Assembly (NCBI GenBank): GCA_023265395.1
Contig: JAHFTX010000006.1
Location: 696-64,695, forward strand
Length of the DNA stretch: 64,000 bases
From: Thermoplasmata archaeon
GTDB lineage: Archaea; Thermoplasmatota; DTKX01; JAHFTX01
Reading direction: 5' to 3'
Position numbers and translations under genes: made by a program. The notes under the pieces are model-generated. The model had not been told where the DNA came from and made no database searches. It saw nothing but the letters and a program-made list of their open reading frames with translations. Shown here in pieces: positions 17,301 to 26,003 of the stretch (positions within the stretch are counted from its first letter, which is position 1; each line of letters opens with the position of its first letter).

Positions 17301-20166
17301 AGCGACGGGCTTCGTGCAGTGGGCGCCAGATCCGACCCAAGTCGGGCCGTTCGGCGTGACCATCGTCGCCAGCGATGGCCATGGTGCGACCGAGCAGGTC
17401 TACGAGGTCGTCGTCCGCGCCTCCGGAGGCCCACCCCTGGCACAGCTGCTCGCGCCCAAGGATACCCAGGTGGTCAATACCCTCACCCCCTCGCTCAGCT
17501 GGAGTGGCAGCGACCCCGACAACGATGAGCTCACCTACGACGTCTATCTCTCGTCGTCGCGTGCCCAGTCGGGCACCCTCGCTGGGATTGCCGTGATAGC
17601 GGAGAACATCACGGAGACCTTCATCACTCTCGATCCGCTGACCCCCAACGCAACCTATTACTGGACCGTCATCCCCAGCGACGGGACGGCTCCGGGAAGC
17701 TGCGCCCAGGGTGTGTGGAGCTTCTCCATCGCTGCCGATGCGACGATCAACGCGCCGCCGCGATTCCTCAGTGAGCCGCCGCTGACCGCGCTCATCGGGG
17801 CAACCTACAGTTACGACGTCGCTGGAGACGACCCCGAAGGGATAGGGCTCACCTTCGCTCTGGAGCAAGGCCCCGATGGCATGACCCTGACCGCCTCAGG
17901 CGAGCAAGGCGCCCAGGTGCGGTGGGTCCCCCAGGCTGGCCAGCAGGGGACGGTCCAGGTGGTCCTGCTGCTCAGCGATGACGCGACCACCATCACGCAG
18001 GGCTTCTCGATCCGCGTGGGGGACTCGACGAACTCCCCGCCAACAGTGACCCTCGACTCCCCCGAGGATGGCGAGGTCTTGCAGACCACCATCGTGCAGC
18101 TGCGGTGGTCGCTGACCGACGTCGACGGTACGCTGCTCAATAGCACCATCTACCTCTCGACCGATCAATCGCTCGTCGAACGTCACCACGAGATCAGCCA
18201 GCTGACGGTGCTCTCGCAGAGCAAGAACCAATACCGCCTCCCCATCCCGCTCAAGCCCACCATCGTCTACTACTGGACCATCGTCGTCGATGATGGCGTC
18301 TTCGTCACCCCGGCACCGCGGGTGTTCTCCTTCACCATCGATTCGAAGGCGACCGAGAACCACCCCCCCACGGCCATCGGTCCCGCCGTGGTCAACCTCA
18401 CGGTCGACAAAGGTGCCCACATCCAGCTGCTCGCCAGCGACCATGAGCACGCCACGTTGACCTTCGCCCTCTCGAGCGGACCGCCAGGACTGACCGTCTG
18501 GCCCGGCGGCGAGCTCGTCTGGACGCCTCACGAGGAGAACATCGGGATCACCACCGTGCGGTGGACCGTCTCAGACGGGCTAACGACGACCGAAGGGGTG
18601 ACGGTGCTCAACGTCCGGGCCGCGGGCAGAGGGGACCCCAACGACCCGGTGGTGTTCCACCTGAGCACCCTCCCCGTGCACCTGAGCGGGCTGCTCGCGC
18701 TGCTGGCGGCAGTGGCGATCGGTGCGATCCTCGCGCTGTTGCTGGTGGGCGCTCGTCGGAAGCGCCGCAGCAGTGGAGCGGAGGGCAGCGCCACCAGTGG
18801 CGGCGTGTCAGGAGGGTCGGGTGCCAGCGGTGCAGCGGCGGCAGGAGCCGCCTCGATGGTGGTGCCGATGGAAGCAGCGGCCAGCGACGAGGTCGATCCC
18901 TTCCACATCGCCTCGGTGCTGGTGATGCTCGACGACGGGCGCCTCATCATCAGCCGACATGCCCCCGCGGCCGTCGGGAGCACCTCCGCGCCGACCTCGG
19001 AGGAACTGATGCCCGAGGAGCTGCTCAGCTCGATGCTGGTGGCCATCCGCTCCTTCGTCAGGGAGTCCTTCAAGACGGAGGCAGGCCTGCAGCAGTTCGC
19101 CTTCGACCGCTACCAGGTCGTGCTGCGTGCCTCCGGTCCCGTGCTCATGGCGGTCCTGGTCGAAGGCACGCCCCCGCCGGCGCTCGAAGAGTCGATCGAC
19201 CGGACGCTCTTGGCCCTCACCACCAGTTACGGCGCTGCCATCGCCACCTGGGACGGCGACCTGACGCTCTTCTCGGGAGCGGGCGCCACCCTCGAACCGA
19301 TCTTCGCCCTCGAGCACCAGCTGGCCCAGAAGGCGGTCACCCACGAGGTCCGCCTGCGCTCGGGGCTCGAGTTCTTCCAGGGCTACGTCCGCCTCAAGGT
19401 CGCCGTGCTCAACGACACCTCCGAGGTGGTCACAGACTGCGAGTTGCAAGTGCGGTACGACCGGCAGTACCTCTTCCTCGACCGAGTCGAACCCGCCTTG
19501 GAGCGGGACGGCTCGACGGTGCTGGTGGGCACGGTCAGCCCCGGGGGGAAGAAGACCGTGGCCTTCTTCCTCGATCCGCAGATCTGTCAGGAGACGGCCC
19601 TGGATGCCACGCTCTTCTTCAAGGACGCCAAGGGCGAGGCGCACCACGTCGCCATGAAGCGTCGCCACGTCGACGTCGTCTGCCCGGTGTTCTACACCCC
19701 CTCGACGATCAACTCGGCGATCCTGCGGCGGTTGCTGAGCAAGGCCACCGAGCAGGACGTGCGGACCTACCAGCCACCTGCGGGGACCTCGTTGATGGAC
19801 TTCTACAGCCGCGTCAAGGGGGTCCTCGAGGGATTCCACATCAGCCTCGTGCGCGAACTCACCCAAGACGATGCGCCCCATGGGGTCGTCCCGACGACGG
19901 TCGCATGGTACTATGGGGTCTCCTCAGGCAGCCAAGAGGAGATCGTCCTGTCGGTGGCCACCGACCCGCGCAGCCAGACCGTCTCGGTGACGGTGGCGAC
20001 CTCCAACGTCGCGACCTTGACAGGGCTCTTGGCCGAGCTGCACCACCGCATCAGCGCCGCGATCAGTGGTGCGCGGCCACACCGGGAGGCCATCGAAGGG
20101 CTCACCGAGCGGTCGATGCGCCTGCTCCAGCGCGTCGATGAGGCGGAACTCGAGGTAGCGGAATAG
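14305..20166 (+). CDS. Giant membrane-anchored FG-GAP propeller / cadherin-like adhesin with cytosolic longin/roadblock-like domain
   Basis: Seven FG-GAP motifs (GDFDGDGYDDFAVGAP, GDFDGDGFDDFAVGAP, GDVTRDGRGELLVGAP, GDYNKDGLLDVVIGAP, GDTDGDQYDDLLVGMY, GDLSGDTWADIAVAAL, GDFDGDGVDELLLGG); He_PIG/CADG-like repeats; FnIII-like repeats; TM LSGLLALLAAVAIGAILALLLVGARRKRR; ~430-aa cytosolic tail. Confidence 0.9.
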   Translation: MSDALKERLSNASTRASGSLSWRGAWQMRLGTVSVRSGQVVGLVLLLLTAGVPLPGSDGSLSGGASSNLFGSLGSYVLNGNTSAGWAGWSVAPIGDFDGDGYDDFAVGAPGDLDGFALAAPGHVEIVFGRGAPMETPQILQQAAAADGLRLTGLQDKDQFGRSLAALGDFDGDGFDDFAVGAPNHKVVLKNGAGRVYVIRGGDGDGNGADIDAEAADIDTNTFHWDGLHADDRVGFSVSGAGDVTRDGRGELLVGAPGYSTPPVSDDAGVAYLIDGQSWNDGGVGDGGTIDSVVHSEFRGVGLNGHFGNTTAGWGDYNKDGLLDVVIGAPDLSPLGTTLPGRIYVYYGSNDGWGAIIGVGLAGDIFDGLKNDHHLGWSLANIGDTDGDQYDDLLVGMYGVESDTSDVISGEDYLLLGQDRPWRGEGQDIGDVAMPSIIAPQNSLHIFGFPVGAAGDLSGDTWADIAVAALSEYDIGCLPAAAEQTTYVRAGTDQLTNTVQMASLTPSYKENCVNRPKLAPQSVASAGDFDGDGVDELLLGGWSSDAAAPNGGAAYLLNPGSNSEPSQPSDLKFYADPAYSIPVSWADVGHRVYIQLDATDPDALNANVARLRVRADEGVWHTIRAYETGHNTGRYRTYLDLQSWTDLHHHIMGVAIGQTLRVEVEALSNGVGHTISIGPLGLGPLPWQQDATEDQPFLLGLVVQNATAPLVDAVAGANWLTFDASNWTVGGTPDNAAVGGVSVNVTVTDAFDVSVLRTYLITVHNEPPAVIGPLVAPDAVQDVPYSLDLNSTDDGQGTITWVIDQGPAWLSIDGAGRLNGTPSNGDVGMSDLNVSVDDGNGGIDTWTAALTVLNVNDPPTVLTTVMPDVVDEDSLLLVTLQGSDPDLDDTDLVWNLSGGDPWLSIGPENGTLTGTPSNADVGAHELSVTLTDRGGATDTRDWTLQVRNVNDLPTFISSPPLGASVGAPYEYKALVEEVDLGDTVNFSLSSPPAGMTVDRATGFVQWAPDPTQVGPFGVTIVASDGHGATEQVYEVVVRASGGPPLAQLLAPKDTQVVNTLTPSLSWSGSDPDNDELTYDVYLSSSRAQSGTLAGIAVIAENITETFITLDPLTPNATYYWTVIPSDGTAPGSCAQGVWSFSIAADATINAPPRFLSEPPLTALIGATYSYDVAGDDPEGIGLTFALEQGPDGMTLTASGEQGAQVRWVPQAGQQGTVQVVLLLSDDATTITQGFSIRVGDSTNSPPTVTLDSPEDGEVLQTTIVQLRWSLTDVDGTLLNSTIYLSTDQSLVERHHEISQLTVLSQSKNQYRLPIPLKPTIVYYWTIVVDDGVFVTPAPRVFSFTIDSKATENHPPTAIGPAVVNLTVDKGAHIQLLASDHEHATLTFALSSGPPGLTVWPGGELVWTPHEENIGITTVRWTVSDGLTTTEGVTVLNVRAAGRGDPNDPVVFHLSTLPVHLSGLLALLAAVAIGAILALLLVGARRKRRSSGAEGSATSGGVSGGSGASGAAAAGAASMVVPMEAAASDEVDPFHIASVLVMLDDGRLIISRHAPAAVGSTSAPTSEELMPEELLSSMLVAIRSFVRESFKTEAGLQQFAFDRYQVVLRASGPVLMAVLVEGTPPPALEESIDRTLLALTTSYGAAIATWDGDLTLFSGAGATLEPIFALEHQLAQKAVTHEVRLRSGLEFFQGYVRLKVAVLNDTSEVVTDCELQVRYDRQYLFLDRVEPALERDGSTVLVGTVSPGGKKTVAFFLDPQICQETALDATLFFKDAKGEAHHVAMKRRHVDVVCPVFYTPSTINSAILRRLLSKATEQDVRTYQPPAGTSLMDFYSRVKGVLEGFHISLVRELTQDDAPHGVVPTTVAWYYGVSSGSQEEIVLSVATDPRSQTVSVTVATSNVATLTGLLAELHHRISAAISGARPHREAIEGLTERSMRLLQRVDEAELEVAE

Positions 20167-20427
20167 ATCAGACGGGGCGTGCACAGGCCGCGCCTCCCCT
20201 CCGATGGTAAAGGGTCGCTTACTGGCCAGCTTCGGGGGGCTCGAGAGAGGGCCTGCTATAAGGCACTCCCCAGCCTCGTCCAATGGGCCGGCTCCTGCAA
20301 CCCGTAAACTCCGCAAGATGGACCCCCAAGGGGGGTGCAAGGACCCGGTCTCGGGTGCCGGCGTTCAAGGCCAGCCAACTGCCCCGTTCAAGGGGGCAGT
20401 GGGCGAGGCCATAGGTCCGGACGGACC

Positions 20428-20865
20428 ATGGGCAACTCCATCGATATGACACTGCCGGAGGTTGCCGTCGAGAGCACTCCCGGGTCGTTGGTCCCCGAGA
20501 AGGCTGAAGCGGTGTCGCAAGCCCTCTCCGACCCGGTCAATCTCGCCCTCCTGTCGGTCACTGGCAAGCATCAGCGCTCCGCCCGGCAGATCGCTCACCA
20601 GCTGGACATCGCCCAGGCATCCTGCTATCGGCGATTGCAGATGCTCGTCGGCCTGGGCCTCATCGAACAAGTGGGTCGGCAACTGGGAAGCAGAGGCCGC
20701 CGCGCTTCCTGTTTCCGCTCACGTGTCAATGTCCTGCGCATCACCCTCGAGGGCGATCGGGTCATCATCGACATCGACCTCGCCCCACCGGCGGACGACG
20801 ACCTCACCCCCATCCAGCACCTGCGCGTCGCCCGTCGATGGACGCCACTGGTCCGCCGCCGGTAG
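20428..20865 (+). CDS. Winged-HTH (ArsR-like) transcriptional regulator
   Basis: DPVNLALLSVTGKHQRSARQIAHQLDIAQASCYRRLQMLVGLGLIEQVGRQLGSRGRRASCFRSRVNVLRITLEGDRVIIDIDL; similar to C-terminus of the 9820-10659 product. Confidence 0.78.
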   Translation: MGNSIDMTLPEVAVESTPGSLVPEKAEAVSQALSDPVNLALLSVTGKHQRSARQIAHQLDIAQASCYRRLQMLVGLGLIEQVGRQLGSRGRRASCFRSRVNVLRITLEGDRVIIDIDLAPPADDDLTPIQHLRVARRWTPLVRRR

Positions 20866-20944
20866 CTCGATTCCGCTATTCGATCGGCCCGCGCGAAGGA
20901 ACATCTTTCTAGCCCGCCTGGTCTGTGACCGGCGAGGTGGGCCG

Positions 20945-23041
20945 ATGCCAGACCTCGGGGACGTGCTGCTGTGGGGCACGGCGCTGACGTCGACGCTTGC
21001 CGCTCTGGGCTTTGGCGCGCGCCTGCGGGCCCTAGGGAGCCACCCGCCCGCAGCGAAGGGGGTCCGACCTCGGAGCGGCAAGCGCCCCCGCCGTACGCAG
21101 GATGCGGTGGCCCCGAACAGGTCACCGGGTGGCCCGATGGCGAAGATGGCTCGACCGATGGCGTTCGGAGCCGCCCTGCTGGGCGCGGGGACCTGGTTCC
21201 TGCTGCTCTCCTACTTCGCGCGCGCCGACATCGGCTATGCCTACGTCCACACCCACACCTCGACGGTGACGGAGTCGCTGGCCTACCGCATCGCCGGCAC
21301 CTGGTCGGGCCAGGAGGGATCCTTCTTGCTCTGGCTGTGGGTGATGGCGGTGGCGTTCGTCTTGGTCGACCTCCTCGGCCAGCGGCACCTGCTCCGGTTG
21401 CGCACCCAAGCGGTCGCCGGCCTCAGTGGCGCGCCCCAGAAGCTGCACGACGCCGAGCGCTTCTGGGCACTCACCTGCGCCCTGGGCGCCACCTACGTCG
21501 CGCTCTTTGCGGCGATGGCGATACTCAAGGATCCCTTCCGACCGACCCCCGCGGTGATGCTCAGCGTCGCCCCGGAGGGCTTCGGCCTCAACCCGCTGCT
21601 GCAGACGCGCTGGATGCTGATCCACCCGCTGGTGACCTTCTCCGCCTATGGGGTCTCCTCGGTCCCCTTTGCCATGGCGATGGCGGGGATGGCCTTGGGT
21701 ACGCCCTTGTGGGCCCGCACCTCGGTGGCCTGGGCGCGCCTGGCGGCGTTGCTCTACACGGCAGCGCTGGGGCTGGGGGGCTTGTGGGCCTACGAGGTGC
21801 TCGGTTGGGGAGGGTACTGGGCCTGGGATCCGGTCGAGACGGCGTCCTGGCTTCCATGGCTGGGGACCGTCGCGACGCTCCATGGGTTGTTGCTGGCCCA
21901 GCGCGGGCGCCTCTTCCCCCTCGTGCCCCAGGTGCTAGCGGCGATGACCTTCTGCCTGACCCTCTTTGCGACCTTCGCGACGAGGCTGGGGGGCATCTGG
22001 GTGTTCTCCGTGCACGTCTTCGACCCTTCGACGACCAGTGACCCCACGCTGCGGTTCATCGAGGCGCTGACCTCCTCGGCGTTCAACGTGGTCCTGCTCG
22101 CCTCACTCGTCGCCACGGCCCTTGCCGTCACCCTGCTGGCCGGCCGCATCCTGCGCAACGACGTCGAGGTCCCGATAGAACCGATGCGACGCCCCTGGGC
22201 GGCGGTGCTCACCGACCGATCCAACCTGCTGGTCCTCCCCACCACGCTCGGAGGCCTGGCGGCGTTGATGACCTTCTTCCTGTTGATCAACCGCACCGAA
22301 GGGATCGACCCTGACGAGTTCGACCTCAAGCTCGCCCCCTTCGTGATGCTGGCGGCCATCGGCCTGACCTGGCTCCACCTTGGATGGGCCAAGGACCGGC
22401 GCCTGCCGCTCCTGGCCAGTCTGGCCGGCCTAGGAAGCGGCATCGTCACCCTGCTGCTGCTTCCCGGACGCCCGCTGCTGGCAGGAGTGCTGCCGGTGCT
22501 GTGCGTCGCCTTGGGGGCCATCGGATGGGACCTCGGCCGGGCCATGGTCGGCCGCCACGGCGCCCGCGCGCGGGCGCGCTTGGTGCTCGTCCCGCTGATC
22601 CACCTAGGCGTGATGCTCATCCTCGTCGGCTACAGCACCAGCCAGTGGCTGACCTACGAGGGGCAACTCACGCTCCAGGAGGGCACGCCCGCGACCTTGG
22701 GCAGCTATACCTTCACCCTCGAACGCATCGAGCAAGGGACCGACACCGTGCAGTTGCACATCGCCGTCACCTCTGCGGGCACGCCGGTGGGCGAGGCCTC
22801 CCCTGGGTCGACCCACTTCGCCAACGCCATCGCCACCCAGAACCGTACCGAACTGTCGATCCTCACCCACGGCATCGATGACATCTACGTCGTCTACAAG
22901 TCTCACCTGCAGGCCCAGGGCCGCTCGATGGCCATCATCGACGTCAAGGTCCTCCCCCTCGTCACGCCGATCTGGAGCGGGATGGGCTGCATCCTCCTTG
23001 GGATCGCCGGGCGGATCGTCCTGCTCCCGGCACGCTACTGA
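20945..23041 (+). CDS. ccmF: CcmF/CcsA-type haem lyase (cytochrome c maturation)
   Basis: WAWDPVETASWLPWLGT tryptophan-rich motif; SGQEGSFLLWLW; many TM helices; C-terminal periplasmic-like domain. Confidence 0.9.
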   Translation: MPDLGDVLLWGTALTSTLAALGFGARLRALGSHPPAAKGVRPRSGKRPRRTQDAVAPNRSPGGPMAKMARPMAFGAALLGAGTWFLLLSYFARADIGYAYVHTHTSTVTESLAYRIAGTWSGQEGSFLLWLWVMAVAFVLVDLLGQRHLLRLRTQAVAGLSGAPQKLHDAERFWALTCALGATYVALFAAMAILKDPFRPTPAVMLSVAPEGFGLNPLLQTRWMLIHPLVTFSAYGVSSVPFAMAMAGMALGTPLWARTSVAWARLAALLYTAALGLGGLWAYEVLGWGGYWAWDPVETASWLPWLGTVATLHGLLLAQRGRLFPLVPQVLAAMTFCLTLFATFATRLGGIWVFSVHVFDPSTTSDPTLRFIEALTSSAFNVVLLASLVATALAVTLLAGRILRNDVEVPIEPMRRPWAAVLTDRSNLLVLPTTLGGLAALMTFFLLINRTEGIDPDEFDLKLAPFVMLAAIGLTWLHLGWAKDRRLPLLASLAGLGSGIVTLLLLPGRPLLAGVLPVLCVALGAIGWDLGRAMVGRHGARARARLVLVPLIHLGVMLILVGYSTSQWLTYEGQLTLQEGTPATLGSYTFTLERIEQGTDTVQLHIAVTSAGTPVGEASPGSTHFANAIATQNRTELSILTHGIDDIYVVYKSHLQAQGRSMAIIDVKVLPLVTPIWSGMGCILLGIAGRIVLLPARY

Positions 23042-23088
23042 GTGCCATTCCCTTGGGACCGGAACGGTACGCATATGTGAACAGCACG

Positions 23089-23095
23089 TTATATA
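23089..23095 (+). promoter_or_regulatory. TATA-box-like element upstream of the metalloprotease gene
   Basis: CACGTTATATACCG ~47 nt before GTG 23142. Confidence 0.5.
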
Positions 23096-23141
23096 CCGCC
23101 CATCGCCCAGCAAGGCGGCAGCCGAAGGTGGGGTGTTCTAG

Positions 23142-25967
23142 GTGCTGCGTTCGTCGTCGGTCCGGTCGCTGCGATGGGGCATGGGCCCCAGCCTTCTGGT
23201 GCTTGCGTTGCTGGTCGTTGCCCCCATGGTCGGTGGCATGCCCATCGTCGACCAGCAGGACGCCGAGGCTGCCGGCGCGGCGTGGCTCGCCCAGCGTGAC
23301 GCTGCCGCGACATGCCCCGACGGGCCGAGCGGCCGCGATGTGGTCCAGACCTTCGATGTGGACGTCTCCTTCGAGTGGAAGGCGACCTTCCAGCAGTTCT
23401 CGCAGATGGACACCGGCTGGCACAACGCCAACGACCTGCTCTACGACGTCACTGATGGCCAGACCGCCTACCGCAAGGTCGACCTGTGGTGGAACAAGAA
23501 GAATTGGGGCACCGCGGATGTGCGCGTGCATGATGAGGGTAACTACCGTGCCTATACGTTTCGTGGGGCCATCACCGATCCGAGCGTGCCGATCCACGTC
23601 GGGCGCGACAGCCAGGGTGCTGCCTGGAACAGCTACGTGGGCGCTGCGACTCTGGTGCACGAATGGGGACACTACGCCTTCTGGCTCGACGACGAGTACG
23701 TCGACGGGCCGGGGGGCTCGGTCCCTGCGGAGAGCAACATCAACATCATGGCCGACGGTTCCACCTCGGAGTGGTGCACGGCGACCAACCACAACTCCGT
23801 TAGTCCGGGGCAAGAGGCCCTGAGCGCCTGGTCCCAGGCGGTCAACCACTATGCTCAGATGAACGTCCCGGCGGCCCTTCCTGACCCCGGGGCACCAGGG
23901 AGCGCCCCCGACGTCGAGGTGGTCTGGCACTTCCCCAACCTGCACATCCTGCCCACCGGACTGGTGCCCGAGCACGCTGAGGGCTTGGCGGGTTCCACGA
24001 TGGATATCACGATCCAGGTCGAGAACGACGAAGGGCTGGTCAACGAGGAGGTCCGCGTCGCTCTCTACGATGGAGACCCCCGCATCGACGGCCAAGAGGT
24101 CGCCTACGCGCTGTACAACCCCTCCAACGAGGCCACCAGCTGGGTCACCCTCCCCTACACCCTGCTGGATGGCGAGCAGACGCTGTGGGCAGGTATCGAC
24201 CACGACCTCAAGCAGCCCGAGCTCGACGAGGATGACAATTACCAATCCGTCGAACTCTATGGCCGGCAGGCCCCGCTGATCGCCACCAACATCGGCTCGA
24301 CGCTCAAGGGCGACGAGGACCACCCGCTGATGGTCGATTTCTCCTCCTATGCCTCTGACCCCGAGGACGATGCCGCCGACCTGCGCTGGTCGGCGATCGA
24401 TGTCGACGAGGATGCGATCGCCGAGGTCCTCCCCGACACTGGAGACGGCGTGCTCACCTTCGTGCCCGTCGCCAACTTCAACGGCAAGACCGACGTCACC
24501 CTCGTGCTCACTGACAGCGATGGCATGCAGGCCACCAAGGTCATGTCGCTGAGCTTCACCGCCCTCAACGATGCACCTCAACCGGCTGACATCATGCTCT
24601 TCCCCGCGACCGTCTACCGCCTCTCGCCCTTGCAGATATCCTTCTCGGGGGTCGACGTCGAGGATGCGCCGACCTCGCTGGTGGGCACCGTCGGTCTGCG
24701 CCCCAGCGGCGACGAGGGGCTGTGGCAGGAGATTCCCGCCCTGTTCGATGGCAGCCGCTTCCTGGCCACGCTGACACCCTCGGGGGACCAGCAGCCGGGG
24801 AGCTACGACGTTCGGGCGACCCTGACGGATTCTGAGGCTGGCCTCAGCGAGCCCTTCTACACCAACGGCAGCCTGCAGATACTCGACAACCTCCCGCTGG
24901 TCAGCGACGACTGGGAGGTCGTCGACGACGACCTCGATCGAGGCCAGACGATGGAATTGCAGGTGAGCGCCACCGATGCCGAGGATTCCTCCTCGGACCT
25001 GCGCTTCGAGCTCGAAGTCTCCCTCGCGGGCCGGGGCCGCTGGCGGTCGCTCGATGCTACCGAATTCAACAACAGCGCAGAATCCGACGGCGGTAACGGA
25101 TGGATCCTCAGCCCCGTGCTACCGCTCGATCTGACGGTGGGCCCGCAGGACCTGCGCCTCCGGGCCATCGACACCGATGGCGTCGCTGGGGAATGGGTCG
25201 AGCTCTCCCGGGCGATCACCGTCCAAAACGTAGCCCCCTCTTTGGTGCAACTGAAGGCCGCGGACAGCTCCATCGCGCGGCTCGGGCAGACCACCCTCCA
25301 GGTGGTCGTCTCCGATGCTGAGAGTCCCGCGGAGCAGGTACATGTAGAGTTGACCATGACCACCTCCGAGGACCGCGGCGGCTACACCGAGGATGGGGTG
25401 GGCACCCCGCTGTGGAACGCCACCGTCGGTTGCTGGGACATCCCCTTCCAGCCCCCGCACGGTCTGGCCCCCGGGGACCTAGAGGTCCAGGTCGTCTTGA
25501 CCGACCAGGACGGCGGCACCTCCACCACCGAGCAGCTCGAGGTGCTCAAGGTGACCAACAATGCCCCGTCCATCGTCGCGACCGTGCCCACCAAGATCAA
25601 GGCGGGTGCGGTGTTGCGCGTCGATGCCCACCTGAGCACCGACCTCGAGGACCGCAGCAACCAGCTGACCTACTCTTGGTCCTTTGGCGACCGCAAGCAG
25701 CCGACCCTGGGCAGCATCTCGACCCATAGCTACAGTAGCGCGGGGAACAAGGTCGTCACCCTGACTGTCACCGACCGCGATGGGGGCAAGAGCACCCAGA
25801 CGTTCAAGGTCAAGGTCGAGTCGGCCGGGCTGAGTTCGACCTTCAGCAGCGGCAATGGCGGCAGTTCCGCGTTGGTGCCAATCATCCTGCTCCTGGCCTT
25901 GGTCGGCGTACTCGCCGTGGTGTTCTTTGTGTTCCGCGGCCGACTGATGGGACTGCTCAAGCGCTAG
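23142..25967 (+). CDS. Secreted, C-terminally anchored zinc metalloprotease with CLCA-type catalytic signature and Ig/PKD-like repeats
   Basis: Signal peptide; LVHEWGHYAFWLDDEY zincin motif; SNINIMADGSTSEWCTATNHN; Ig/PKD repeats; C-terminal TM ALVPIILLLALVGVLAVVFFVFRGR. Confidence 0.85.
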   Translation: MLRSSSVRSLRWGMGPSLLVLALLVVAPMVGGMPIVDQQDAEAAGAAWLAQRDAAATCPDGPSGRDVVQTFDVDVSFEWKATFQQFSQMDTGWHNANDLLYDVTDGQTAYRKVDLWWNKKNWGTADVRVHDEGNYRAYTFRGAITDPSVPIHVGRDSQGAAWNSYVGAATLVHEWGHYAFWLDDEYVDGPGGSVPAESNINIMADGSTSEWCTATNHNSVSPGQEALSAWSQAVNHYAQMNVPAALPDPGAPGSAPDVEVVWHFPNLHILPTGLVPEHAEGLAGSTMDITIQVENDEGLVNEEVRVALYDGDPRIDGQEVAYALYNPSNEATSWVTLPYTLLDGEQTLWAGIDHDLKQPELDEDDNYQSVELYGRQAPLIATNIGSTLKGDEDHPLMVDFSSYASDPEDDAADLRWSAIDVDEDAIAEVLPDTGDGVLTFVPVANFNGKTDVTLVLTDSDGMQATKVMSLSFTALNDAPQPADIMLFPATVYRLSPLQISFSGVDVEDAPTSLVGTVGLRPSGDEGLWQEIPALFDGSRFLATLTPSGDQQPGSYDVRATLTDSEAGLSEPFYTNGSLQILDNLPLVSDDWEVVDDDLDRGQTMELQVSATDAEDSSSDLRFELEVSLAGRGRWRSLDATEFNNSAESDGGNGWILSPVLPLDLTVGPQDLRLRAIDTDGVAGEWVELSRAITVQNVAPSLVQLKAADSSIARLGQTTLQVVVSDAESPAEQVHVELTMTTSEDRGGYTEDGVGTPLWNATVGCWDIPFQPPHGLAPGDLEVQVVLTDQDGGTSTTEQLEVLKVTNNAPSIVATVPTKIKAGAVLRVDAHLSTDLEDRSNQLTYSWSFGDRKQPTLGSISTHSYSSAGNKVVTLTVTDRDGGKSTQTFKVKVESAGLSSTFSSGNGGSSALVPIILLLALVGVLAVVFFVFRGRLMGLLKR

Positions 25968-26003
25968 GCTCGAGGGCGGCCGCACCTTCGCGGCCGAATC
26001 GTT

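Noticed and set aside
15097-17868. 923-aa minus-strand ORF
   Set aside because: Antisense of the adhesin; Arg/Asp/Val-rich shadow of GAT/GAC-rich Ig repeats, no signal peptide or domain
18561-20141. 526-aa plus-strand ORF
   Set aside because: Out-of-frame Arg/Pro/Gly-rich overlap with the adhesin tail, which has clear structure and homology
20166-20428. G/C-rich intergenic CCCCCAAGGGGGG hairpin as ncRNA
   Set aside because: Too short and composition-driven; no further structure supported
22962-24581. 539-aa minus-strand ORF
   Set aside because: Antisense to the CLCA-like protease; no recognisable domain
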